A program made the position numbers and the translations under genes. A stretch of 64,000 nucleotides of DNA from Tubiluchus corallicola (Eukaryota; Priapulida; Priapulimorpha; Priapulimorphida; Tubiluchidae): positions 84,804 to 148,803 of the forward strand of contig JAQGDQ010000526.1 in assembly GCA_030141605.1 (NCBI GenBank). The letters are read 5' to 3'. Shown one piece after another: positions 1-17,900 of the stretch (within the stretch, counting starts at the first letter, position 1; every line of letters starts with the position of its first letter). A model generated the notes under the pieces. The model was not told where the DNA came from. It made no database searches and saw only the letters and a program-made list of their open reading frames with translations.

Positions 1-37
1 TGTTACAATTATGTAGCGAAAATCAAGAGCTCTATCA

Positions 38-42
38 GTGTG

Positions 43-74
<32 letters not shown>

Positions 75-103
75 TGCGTGCGTGTGTGTGTGTGTGTGTG
101 TGT
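38..103. repeat. TG/CGTG compound microsatellite
   Basis: A run of TG dinucleotides is interrupted by a block of about seven CGTG units and then returns to TG. A short TA run follows at about 133-152. The reverse-strand open frame here reads only His/Thr/Arg repeats and is not a gene. Confidence 0.95.
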
Positions 104-201
104 TTGTATGTATGTATTTATTATAAATAACTTATATATATATATATATATGTTCTTTGTTATATTTTGGCTATAGAAAAGGCTGAATCTGCCAATATCG
201 T

Positions 202-589
202 TTATTGACAAATTCAACATTTTCTACAGCCAAGTAAAATAGCAAAAACATATCATATAAAAGTAGCATATGCTACTTCAACATATTGACAAATTCAACA
301 TTTTCTACAGCCAAGTAAAATAGCAAAAACATAACATATAAAAGTAGCATATGCTAAGCATACAGAATTTTGTTTTAGCAAAGTTAAAAGCAAACTAAAA
401 CTCAATTTTAAGTAATACTTAATTAATACGTAATATTTTAATTAACACAGTGCATTGCGAGTGGACCTTTGTTAAAAATTACTTAAAATTAAGTTTTATT
501 TTGCTTTTAATTTTGCTAAAACAAAATTCTGTATGCTTAGCATGCGCTACTTTTATGTGTTATGTTTTTGCTATTTTACTTGGCGGTAG
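202..589. repeat. fold-back (inverted repeat) element with a duplicated left arm
   Basis: The segment 305-416 is an imperfect reverse complement of 478-589: about 112 bases per arm with only a handful of mismatches, around a loop of about 60 bases. The outer end of the left arm, including the stretch that reads CTACAGCCAAGTAAAATAGC, is also present as an extra direct copy at about 208-283, so one arm has been partly duplicated in tandem. The structure resembles a MITE or fold-back element. No coding capacity was seen. Confidence 0.8.
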
Positions 590-1228
590 TTACAATATAG
601 TTAGCATACGCTACTTTGTTCGTTCGATACTGACATCTAAATTTAGGTAATAGCAAGATAAGAATGGAAGGTAAAGTAACATGCCTAATTCCACTCTATG
701 CCTCACATTGGTGCGTTCACAACCACCAAAGATCAGTATAGCGCCAATATTCTGAGAATTGGCTACTGGGTAACCTTTAACAGAGTCGTAGACATTTTTA
801 ACTGATACATTTTCAAAATGGTACAAATAGCTGAAGTGCTGCGAATTTGGTTTTTCCAAGGTTCTTCGTATTCTGTTATCAAGTATAGCTTTTTAGTTTT
901 TTTTAAATTCCGCGCTTGCGTATAGAGAAACTGCTAGTATACGTATAGAAAAATACTTCAAAAGTGTGTCGCTCAGCTGCTGTTTTAGTGTAACAATCGA
1001 ATGCAGTTTTCTATTGTACAACATGGCGCCCATTATTTGCCTAAAAGAGTAAATTGCCTAATAGCAGACCATAGAGTGTGCATTAGAAAATGGCGCCAAT
1101 TGTTTGCCTAATTTTTTGCGCGAGCCTAGCAGTCTCTCTCTGCACACGCTCGGCATTTAGATCTATGTTTTGCAGTTCATTCGTATTCTGTGTCTATTTA
1201 TCCATATTGTAACGCAATTATGTTTCAG

Positions 1229-7148
<5,920 letters not shown>

Positions 7149-7298
7149 CTGTTATTCAGCAGTACATTTACCCGTAGCATTCGTCACACACATGTAAAGA
7201 TTCAGAAAATTACATGTCTTTGGCTTCTATTTGCCATTCGTTAGCAAGTCTCAAAAATTGTTTTAGCATATGTGCAGTGACTTTGGTATTTCACTAAA

Positions 7299-7304
7299 AT
7301 TAAA
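7299..7304 (+). terminator. possible ATTAAA polyadenylation signal of the receptor gene
   Basis: ATTAAA lies about 150 bp after the TAG stop. It is the first common poly(A) hexamer variant seen downstream. In AT-rich DNA this could be chance. Confidence 0.3.
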
Positions 7305-8536
7305 AATTTCTTTGCCAGTTTGCCTCAATTCTGTAAGTGTGAGAGACAATTATTGACTACAATGAAATGTAAGCAAACTTTAAAATAACAGTATGCTAGG
7401 AATTCTAAATTCGCCTACGGTTATCTCACTATCACCAGCACCAAATCCTGGCTCTTTCTCTAGAAATAAGAGGTATAAGCTTTGCAGAAAACTATTTGCA
7501 CACTAGATTAAGACCTTTCGTTTGTTACATAGATCACTGTGAATATAGTGAATGGTTATGTATATAGATATATATATATGTATATATATCCGGAATTAAT
7601 ACTATGTAGATATGCACTAAATAAGGATAAAGTCAGTTTTTAGAAGGTTTTTTTCTAAAAACGTAGTTTGTTATTGCTGCATTTGTAATCGGTGAAAAAC
7701 ACTTGAAAATGGTGTGGTACCATTTGTGAAAATATTACCTGCTACAAAAACGTGGTCATCACATTCGCTGAACTGAGAAACGTGGGTGTGAATACAACCT
7801 TGGTCACATTTAGGCAGCTTCTAACTCATTCACAGCGCAAAAACTACATTTTTTGGTACTGGTGGACGTTTTTCATTTTAGGGATCTAAAATGTTTTCAT
7901 AATCTTAGAAAGTTCACTATTGCTTTCTCTGACTTTCAACTAGTAAGCTCAACTACTCTCCAGTAAACTGGCATATCTCTTACAGGTTTCTTTTAAGTCA
8001 AATACCTCATGTAATAGCACTGACAATAAAATAACCGTGCAGGTTTTATTTGGTTTTGAGACAATTTAAATTTTCTTGCGTAACTGAAACAGACGACTGG
8101 CACCGTTAAATCTAACATACTGTGTGTGCGTCAAGAAAACTATTATATTATAAAACCATAATAAGCTTTGATATAAATTATAATATGTATATAATCTTTA
8201 TTTGTTTAAAGTGGATTAACAAAACAGTAGTACCTGAATCAAGTCTCTGCACAAATATTCCTGCGAATCCAACGACATGTCAGGTCCCTAAGCACATAAG
8301 AGTTCTCGAGTCTTGCGTTTATATTTAATCCCCTAATACCCCTCCGCATTTTTATCACATTCTATGAATATTTATGAAGCAGAATAGTCGAAAAATGAAA
8401 TTATATCACTGGCATATTTGTGAGTATGTGAAAGCTTGTAGTGGCCAGGACTCATTTTTCTTGAGTTTTTCAAAAGTTTTTCTTAAGAAATTCTGTACAC
8501 GCACGTGCGTCAGTGCGTCCGCCTGCCGGCGCCAAT

Positions 8537-8672
8537 GTAATTGAGCCATTACCGTTTATATAACAAACATCGCATTGAATAATAAAAGCAGCATTAAAAA
8601 AGTCATGGTTTACTCAAGAAATAAGCCAAATATATAGGTAAGCAGCGAAGATGAAAGAACTCTCACTATATA
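8537..8672 (+). repeat. third copy of a channel last-intron segment
   Basis: This stretch aligns with 12070-12205 and, less well, with 31715-31825, both inside the last intron of the two DEG/ENaC genes. Shared words include ATTGAGCCATT, AATAATAAAAGCAGCAT, AATAAGCCAA and GAAAGAACTCTC. No channel exon accompanies it here. It is either a relic of a third duplication unit or a dispersed repeat captured by the ancestral intron. Confidence 0.7.
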
Positions 8673-10974
8673 TATATGGAAAATGGAACATAAAGATATA
8701 TATATATATATATATATCTTTATTTGCCATAAAACAATGATAGTATACATTATATAATGTGAAATATCATTCAGTGATTGCCTGGGCAACACTACTAATA
8801 GGCAAAGTTAGAACTACGAGTGCAATAGGGGTGCACAAAAACACAGGTAATAAAGTAAATAATGTTATTAGCTACAGCAAAATACTTCTATCTAAAAAAA
8901 CTGAAGCACACTTTGCAAATACAATCTCATATAAAACAATACATATCATGGACGTAATTAACACACGTATGTTCACATAGACACAAAACCATCTCATGGT
9001 ACAATTAAACATTTGAACATTCTTTTACTCTCGATCATTCGAACATTCGATTACTCTGTTATAACTGTTCTAGAGCTCGTCCTCTGAACATTGCACAAGT
9101 TATCTTAATGTAGAGATTCTAAATGTCACTTTGACGGTTTTATCCATTGTATTAATTAAATACTAACAAAGGCCCCGCAAAACATTTTGCGTATAAATCC
9201 ACTTATAATCAATAATGCGCGAACATCCTACATAGTGTTCGTTTATTTACCTAACTCAAAGCCAGCAGCAGCAGCTTTTACTGAATTAAAGTTATAAGGT
9301 TATAGACAGAGTATAATGGATGACGTCAGAACAATGGCTTTGCGTCAGCAGTTGTCCAAGCGAAAATTGCTGAAAATGGAACATCTAATTAACTTGTCGC
9401 CACTCCTCTTGATTGACCTGCCCTAAAATATATCCTACATCATCGTATAGCCCTGTTCTTCTTCTTTCTAAAGAGCTATTTATCTCCTTCCGAGAGTCCC
9501 ACCAGGCGCCGCTAGACAATAAACAGAAATCAATAGCAAAAAGTTTGCCTGGTGCTTTGGTTTTTAGAAAATCATGTGACTCTGCAATCTACGATCTGCC
9601 TTGTACAATCTTTCTGCTGGTAAGCTAGCAGCAGCAAACATAAGATTCTTGCTGGAGTCCACTGCCGACACGTGTCTCATTCTATCAAGTCTGAAACTAA
9701 TTTTATCAAGTTTTTATCAGTTTTTGCAGCCTCTACTTTTGTTCGAGTCGGTTTAATGTTAAAATTGTTTATTTGTGTTATCTTTATTAAAGTTGTCTCG
9801 ATTTCCCGCCGAGACTGCCTACCGAGACCGAGACCTTTAAAAAAGCTATAATCTCGGCGAGTCGAGACCGGTACTAGTCTCGTTGCAAACACCGGTGCTT
9901 ACTATTAGCCCATGCTTGATTTTACAAATTTTTTTTGAAGATGACGTTTATTATTGTCACATTCTATACAATATTAACTCGAAATACATGGCGATAAACT
10001 GTTAAAATAGTCACATTATACTATTATATTATGTTTCATACACTATAGTTACCATAAAAGAATAGCTACTGCAGTGGCCCGTGCTGAAATCAGATTTTAC
10101 CTGTATCTTGAATGTGACCTTTCTATGCATTACTACATCATGCAATTGAAGCCAAGTAGATGAAATTTTTGGCAGTAGAGTTCGCCCAGGTATTCTGCTC
10201 GAAGCTACCGAGTTGAGCGGATGTTTTCATGTCAAAATGATGCTCTAGTAGTTATAACTTTTGCCTTACAGTAAAACAAATCTGTCAATATGGTTGTGAC
10301 ATAATTGATACTTACCTGCTGAGGGATGATACTCACCTACTAGTGATGATACTCACCTACTAGTGATGATACTTGAAAGCCAGTGATGATACTTACCTAT
10401 TGTACCTGTTGCTGATTGTATTTACGTGGTGTCGATAACACATCTTCTGCTGATGGCGTTACTGCCGTTACAAAGTTATCTTGTGACAAGCACAGCAATG
10501 GAGGACGAACACAATGCAGTTTTGGCGCCGTGTGAGTTGACGGGAGGAAGTGATCGGAGTTTGTCGGGCTTTGGTGATGTCGTTTACGTGGTAGGAAGTA
10601 GGAGAGAGAGAGATGGTGTAGCCTGCCGTTTCGTAGTGCGTTATTTCATGAAGAAGCCCGATGTTGAAAAACCCGAAAGATGACGTTGGATAGAGATGGC
10701 GGACGAAGACAGGTGAAACTTACCTCGAGGAAAGATTGGTGATAAAAATTTTTTGTTAGTTTCTTTAACCCTGCTGACTAAATGTCTACTGTTAATTTTT
10801 ACTTGATTGCCTAAACTTTGTCTGTTTGATTATAATGTGTTAGTGCTGATTAAATTCTTATTATTCCAATAGTTTTGCTTATCATATCAGACCAAGTGTT
10901 TTATTCTTTACCTAAGGGTTACACTTAAGTCACTGGCCACCCTTTTACAAAATCGAAAATTATACTACATCGTC

Positions 10975-11132
10975 ACAATCATACAAATAATGAACATTAA
11001 GTATCATACAAAAAATGAACATTAAGCATCCTGCAAAGAATGAACATTAAGTATCATACAAAGAATGAACATTAAGTATCATACAAATAATGAACGTTAA
11101 GTATCATACAAAAAATGAACATTAAGTATTAT
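10975..11132. repeat. minisatellite at the 3' edge of duplication unit 1
   Basis: About six units of roughly 24-25 bp follow the pattern ATCATACAAAGAATGAACATTAAGT. The same family at 30575-30750 bounds unit 2. Sequence after both arrays also aligns (TTATTGTGAAACATT, TCATCTGATATTATTAGG). They therefore mark equivalent positions downstream of the two channel genes. Confidence 0.8.
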
Positions 11133-11645
11133 GCAAATTCACAATTTGCTATTACAAGTTATTGTGAAACATTGAAACAGATCATATTTTAAAACTTTAA
11201 ACGACAACTGAGTACAGTATGAATCATCTGATATTATTAGGTTTTCTACCAAGAGTAATCTCATTAAATTTTGTTTTGTTATGCATAGAACAGCCTTTTG
11301 CACTATTTCCTCATATTGAGGTACGTCCTACGCAAATATTTTACAGTGTGTCAAAATCATTACTAAATACGAGCAATTTCTAAACTAATAACAGCTATGT
11401 AAGATTACCACAGTGCTCAGGTAGAAGTGCTGGTTCAATGGAAAATGTTTAATTAGGAAAACTTTGCTACAGTAACCTTATAGTGTTCAATTACCAAATA
11501 CAACTCTTACAAATGGAGCAAATTTTTGTAAACTTGAACAACATTATCAGCTAACCATTAACAAATCCTCCTGCCCCACGTGCCACACCAAACGGAAGTG
11601 TAAATGTAAAGGTGATTATGATATGCGCAGGGCAATTTGTGGCGC

Positions 11646-11651
11646 TTTATT
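11646..11651 (-). terminator. possible AATAAA polyadenylation signal of channel copy 1
   Basis: TTTATT on the plus strand is AATAAA on the gene strand, about 160 bp after the ancestral stop codon of copy 1. The matching place in copy 2 appears changed. Confidence 0.3.
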
Positions 11652-11812
11652 GTCAAATATAAGTGATGAAATAACAATAACCATGAACTGCAAAGCATAC
11701 AATAAAAATCTAAAAATACACTCAACAAACTTGGCTAATTAAACTAAGTCTAGTTAAGTGTTTACTCAGTAACAAGACAGGTGTCTGGTGCTGCCACTGA
11801 CAATGATATACA

Positions 11813-11988
11813 TTATTTACGAACAACCTGATGCACCTTCTTTTGCTGTTCTGGTCTTACTTTAATCGTTTTCGCTTTATTTCTGTCTCTCACTCCATTC
11901 AGCATGATAAACATAACTTCAATAAACTCAAATATCGTCAGAATAGAACAACCAAAACATAATCCAAGTGATCCTCCAAGTTCAGACA
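11813..11988 (-). pseudogene. channel copy 1, exon 12 with a 13-bp deletion (TM2 exon)
   Basis: Copy 2 begins this exon with TGGCAGACATTGA followed by TGTCTGAACT. Copy 1 lacks exactly those 13 bases and runs from TTTTTCTAG straight into TGTCTGAACT. Exon 11 ends in phase 0, so splicing here reads TM2 out of frame and hits TGA after 16 codons. In the ancestral frame the exon still reads SELGGSLGLCFGCSILTIF, including the GCS selectivity triplet, to a TAA at 11813-11815. Confidence 0.7.
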
Positions 11989-14900
11989 CTAGAAAAAGGT
12001 GTTACAAAGATTATGCCTAGATGTTACAAAGGCCATTTTCTTGTACATTTTCTGACAAGAAAATGGGTTACTGTATTGGCATAATTGAGCCATTGCAGTT
12101 TTATATAACAAAAATCACTTTAAATAATAAAAGCAGCATGGTTTACTCCCCAAATAAGCCAATTATATGGGTAAGCAGCGAAGCTGAAAGAACTCTCTCA
12201 AAAAGGTGATAAACTCAAACCTGAGTCAATTATGCCTCTGGTTTGTGGCTGCTCATTGTTTCATAGTACAAGAACTAAGGAACCCTTTACTTAGATGCTT
12301 AATTACTTAAAATGTTTTAAGCAAGATTAGAAATGACAAATTGACAAATAGAAATGTGATATCTGAAAAAAAGAGACATCAAAATTCACAAAAGTTTACA
12401 AATAACCAACATTGGCAATCAAATGAAAATTAAAAGCAAAAGCTCAACAATTGGTTATGCTATTTGTAAGGAAATTAAGCAGGATACAGTTACATCAAAA
12501 CAATGTGCAAACAAGTGTAATGGAAAACAAGCAAAACCACTCTTGCAATGCAGTGAAGAACAGCTTGCTCAATGCAACCAAGGCATCAGTGGCAAACTAA
12601 CCCAAGACCTTCAACCCATTTTCAACTGCAGCTCAATGCTTCCCAAACAATAAAAACGTAGATATATCATTATTTAATTATTTCTACTAACCATTGTCAC
12701 ACTTGTAAATAACAATGTATGTTGTAAATAACTTCTATTGTGCTTAGATTTACATACTGTCATGAACCCATCCTGTATTAATTTTTTAAATATGAACTTG
12801 AACCATAGACTTTGATTACAAGTTCAGTGTCATGACCAGTAGATAATGTCTAACGATCATAACATATTATAACTGTTAATCCAAAAATTCCTCCTTCAAA
12901 AACATGCTAAATCTCACATCTTTTTAATTGATAATTTTGATAGTAAGGTCGTAACTAATAATAATTAGCATGAGTAGGTGTATAAATTCATTATAGGCCC
13001 ACTCAGCCAGCAAGACGATTATTTACACATACAGATACTACAAATAAACTCAACTATTACACAGATTTTTTTATTCAACGGAGAAACATTTACAAAAACA
13101 GTACATGGGGCATATTCAAATTTATTTAAGAATTTAATGCAGTATGCCCATATGATAGTTTGTACGTATTTTCTGCATATAAATGGCACACATACAAGGT
13201 TACGTCAGAAGATCGGGCTATCTATTAAACATTCCAGGATATTAGCAGTTATAATACCTCTGACAATTCCTTTTGCAGAGAAAGGGTGAATAAAGCAAGC
13301 AATTAATTCAATGATGAACAAATAATTATTCAAAACGATTTTATTACCGTATAAGCTGGTGATTCTTCAATAGATTGATAGGAAAGGTCCATGTAATAAA
13401 CGTTAAGCTTCACAAAATTGTCCCTGAAAAATTACATAAATTCACAATATTTAAAAAACAATTGAACAAGTAATTTGTAGTTCTTATTTTTCTAATCTGT
13501 TTAAATGTACACGTTTTTCTTTACATCAGTCATGTCAATAGTTTAGACTGCTATTTCTGAATGTATGACACTCAATTTCTTTTTAATCATTTGGCTAAAC
13601 ATGATTAGTTATTACACAAGTCCTATTCACAATGCTTGAAAAGAACTTTCTCTGCCACAAGTTTACATCTCATTAATCCCATTTATAAAGCTCTATAAAA
13701 GGCTTTTCCGGTCAAATGCAGGCTTATATCGTAACTAGATTGAATAAATAATTATTAAAGTTAATAAATAAATATCTAAATAATCCTTAGATTCAATTTA
13801 AAAATTAAATTTTTCCGCTATATAAAGACATTTTGCCAAGAACAACAGGAAGATAAAAGAAAACATGGGATAGTTGCGTGACAAAATGAAGTTCATTTGT
13901 TATGTTGTGAAATGAGAAAAAGATGGCATAGAGTGGTGACAAGCGTTCATTACCATCTGCTTGTAAGAGAGAAAGATGTTGACATAAGAAGATGATGATG
14001 CTACAAAAAGCATTTGTATGCATTGGTATGTAAAAAGCCAAATTATGGCAAATATAGCTACGCTTCTAAACGGCACAGCCCTATGTCACTCTCTGTCATA
14101 TTTATGTTTACACAAACACTTATATCCCTGTCTATAAGCCTGTCCATTATTTCCTGCTAATACACACAGAAAGTAAATGCCTACTTTTGCTGCGCTAATG
14201 CAGAACAAAAACGCGCAGTTATAGCTGACCTTAGTCTGTATTACAGCAGTTAAAATGCTAAAATTAGGACCCCGTGGTCCATATACAAAAAGTATATATA
14301 TATATATACCTTGTAAACATAGCATATTCGATTAGCATTTCTTCTGTAACGTTTACAGCTGTAATGTTTCTCTCTAATGCAGCACAGACTGAAACAGAAC
14401 GATGTAGTATTAAAACAAATTTATTTTGTAAATGATTTGCTCGGGAAATGTTAGTCATAATAAAAATATGAAAATAACGACTACTTTTGACAGCAGCAGC
14501 ATGCTCAATAACACAAGTTATGAAATCTAGACGCCGTATCATGAAATCAAGTTTTTATCGGCCTGAATGCTTACACGTCCTGGACATAAAAAGTTACACA
14601 AAAAGAATTTCATAAAAAGGATCAAAATGAAGGCAGATATTTGTTTGATAATATCATTTGAAAGTCAAAAAATAACTAACTTATCTAACTTCTTATTATG
14701 GACAATGCATAAAAGATTTGTAATGTGATATTAATGCTGCATTTGACTTCCCATAACGTTGTGGTCTCAGCCACGATTTACCTAAAAATCACTCATTTAC
14801 GTCTTAAACCAGTCAGTATTTCAAATAAAATTCGTTGCGATATTTTTCACAATGGTAAGGCATAAGTGGTAGGTATTCGCAATCCAAGACAAAAGTTTGT

Positions 14901-17900
14901 TTTATTCATACTGATACAAAGTCATTTTCTACGGCAAATTTAGTAAATACCTTTGACTGTCGTTACAAGGAAGGCAACTTTTTTCATATCAAACTACAGT
15001 CGTTGTTGAAATATCTTTATTGATGAAAATTTTATACAAATCTTTTCAGGCAATGCCATGGCCACTCGAGATAAGGTATACAGTAGAAAAAGGAAAAGAT
15101 TAGCACAGCTCTAGAAAAAATAAAATTTTTATAACTAATTTGCTGCACCATTTAGTGTAAATAGTTTGTGCGAAGCTAATTTTCCACACAGACTAATTTC
15201 GTTGCATTTTTCATTCCAATATGAAGTTCATTTTCAATGAAATTCACATGACAAGAACAATGTTTTGCTTTTCAATCAGAATCTTCTTCAGCGGACTAAA
15301 CCTCAAAGCTAGAAGTTTCTTGTCATTCAACTCTCCAAGGTATTTTGCTATGATTTTCTGCACCACGAGGTACAATTGTGTTGTATTCCATTTACCGTCC
15401 ACATCCAGCACCAGGTCAGTGCACATCATTGTCCCGTCCACATCCAGCACCACGTCAGTGCACATCATTGTCCTGTCCACATCCAGCACCAGGTCAGTGC
15501 ACATCATTGTCCCGTCCACATCCAGCACCACGTCAGTGCACATCATTGTCCTGTCCACATCCAGCACCAGGTCAGTGCACATCATTGTCCCGTCCACATC
15601 CAGCACCACGTCAGTGCACATCATTGTCCCGTCCACATCCAGCACCAGGTCTATGCACATCATTGTCCTGTCCACATCCAGCACCACGTCAGTGCACATC
15701 ATTGTCCCGTCCACATCCAGCACCACGTCAGTGCACATCATTGTCCCGTCCACATCCAGCACCAGGTCAGTGCACATCATTGTCCTGTCCACATCCAGCA
15801 CCAGGTCAGTGCACATCATTGTCCCGTCCACATCCAGCACCAGGTCAGTGCACATCATTGTCCCGTCCACATCCAGCACCAGGTCAGTGCACATCATTGT
15901 CCTGTCCACATCCAGCACCAGGTCAGTGCACATCATTGTCCTGTCCACATCCAGCACCAGGTCAGTGCACATCATTGTCCTGTCCACATCCAGCACCAGG
16001 TCAGTGCACATCATTGTCCTGTCCACATCCAGCACCAGGTCAGTGCACATCATTGTCCCGTCCACATCCAGCACCAGGTCAGTGCACATCATTGTCCCGT
16101 CCACATCCAGCACCAGGTCAGTGCACATCATTGTCCTGTCCACATCCAGCACCAGGTCAGTGCACATCATCGTCTTTCTAGCAAAACTCATGCCGTGTTT
16201 TTCTCACTGACCATTTACTGCACGTGCAGAATCCGTAGCCAGGTTTAGGAGTAAGCTCTTTCCTTACTACATTAGTTTACCCAACCAGGGGGGCAACCAC
16301 TCATTTTTTTCAAAACCCTCAAAGAGGCATTCAACACTTGGAAGAGTACGTGGCTTGAAGTTCCTCACTGCAATTATGCGGTTCCTCACTGCAGTTCCGC
16401 ACAGTGTCGATTCCGTAATTTCACCATCACATGTTCAAGAAATGTACTGCTCATCGCAACACAAAACTATTTGCGAAAAACAGACAAATTAAATACCGGA
16501 AATAAGACACGAAATGTGCACTTTAAAATTAGTCTGTATGAGGCTATTTTTCCCCACAAACTAACAACACTAAACAGCGATAAAAATAGGACAGCTGTGT
16601 AGAAGAACAGTTTTTGGTATCATTCGTGCTACATAAAACCCTGTAGTACGCAAAGATAGATCATTTTTTATAATTAATAAGATTGCCGTAGCTCTTATAC
16701 CGCACTATAAGTAAATTACATCTACATGAAAACAAATAAGTTATTCTCAAGTGAAGTAGTGGAAAATAGAGAATTAGGTAGACGGAGAAACTTAGAAAAT
16801 GATGTCTTTTCTCGAACGCAGCTGTCTACATTTGGCGACGATTGCTAATATTGGGACAAGTACAAGAGCATCTGAAACCATAATTACAAGAACATATATA
16901 TATATATATGTATATATGTATATATATACTGTATTTAAACCCTTTTATAGGTATTTTATATACCACTCTTGGTAAACACTAAATGTCTAAAGATGAAAAC
17001 TGTTTGCAAGCAGCAGCACTATGATATTTTTATAACAAATCTCGTTTTGAAAAGCTGAAAAGTTTTACTGCTATCAATTGGAAGCCCTGGTCCAGCTATG
17101 TTTATTAGAACCATGAATTCTTCACTCATACATGCACGTCTGAACATGGTTTTGAGAAAATTGTCGTAGAAATAATGATAAAAATTTTACAAAAACACAA
17201 AATACATCTTTATTTTAGTAAAATGTAACTAGCGAAAATTGATTGCGATATTTGAAGATTCAGACAGTTTGACATTGCCTAAAAATTACATAAAAGTTGT
17301 ATGAAAGGGCAAATGGGTTATCTATTCTCTCAAAGACTAGAGACATTTATGTTTAACTCCAGGCCTTGTGTTTGCCTAATTTAATGTCAAATAACAAACA
17401 TAACAATTCATAGTTTCTCGAGGTATTCGGTCGAGAAATTCGGTTTTTCTCTCAAAACTATTCTAGCTTCATGGCAATAAAACAGAAAATATAAAGCAAA
17501 TATAAAGCCAGTTAATTCACCTACTGTATAAGCAGGAGCTGGCCAATATGATGACATCTGCACAGAATTATATTTGTATTCTCTGAAAAAAACAGCATTG
17601 TTAATCAAAGTTTTGCAGATTAAGTGGCACAGTTTTCCACCATTATTAAGTTATTAAAATTTCTGGTTTATCATACTTCACAAATTCTTTCCATGTTTTT
17701 TTAACTAATGAAACCGATTTAGAAACTCATGCAGCAGTCTGATTGTGCTATCATATTAAGGAAGCACACAACTTTTACTGTTTTGCAAGTGCAATGACTT
17801 TTTCTGCATAATATCTACAAAAGCTGTTGTACAAACCTGCATGGAAGTCTGCAATTACAATCTCTAGGAGACAGAGAGGAAAAGCTTGAAGCACAGGCGC

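Larger units (their letters stand above)
1..1228. other. non-coding sequence before the first recognised exon
   Basis: Apart from the microsatellite and the fold-back element nothing coding was recognised. The stretch is probably an intron of the GABA-B-type receptor gene that starts outside the window, because the first exon seen here begins in the middle of that protein. No earlier receptor exon could be found in this stretch. Confidence 0.6.
7149..11812. other. intergenic region between the receptor and channel copy 1
   Basis: No convincing exon was found. The region holds TA runs (about 7566-7590 and 8690-8720), a fragment matching the last introns of the channel genes (8537-8672), short tandem repeats (about 10317-10395), a more GC-rich patch (about 10430-10725) and a minisatellite at the edge of the channel duplication (10975-11132). 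The stretch at about 9770-9895 repeats GTCTCG/CGAGAC motifs and may be the end of a DNA transposon, but this is unproven. Confidence 0.5.

Noticed and set aside
450-650. 66-residue hydrophobic frame resembling a membrane peptide
   Set aside because: It lies on the right arm of the fold-back repeat and has no splice or family support.
9677-9892. 71-residue reverse frame containing TRLVPVSTRRDYSFF
   Set aside because: The DNA is built of repeated GTCTCG/CGAGAC words, more likely a transposon end than a gene. There is no domain.
12423-12653. 76-residue frame starting MKIKSKSS in copy 1 intron 11
   Set aside because: The matching sequence in copy 2 has a stop after 15 codons, so the frame is not conserved as a gene. 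Only the nucleotide conservation is reported.
15397-16176. CRISPR-like array
   Set aside because: There are no spacers: units are contiguous and near-identical, the unit is 39 bp, and the context is a eukaryotic intron.
15221-16248. Three overlapping forward frames of 267-329 codons
   Set aside because: All are the same 39-bp repeat read in different frames. Open frames are expected from a stop-free unit divisible by three. Only the reverse frame is kept, as a question.
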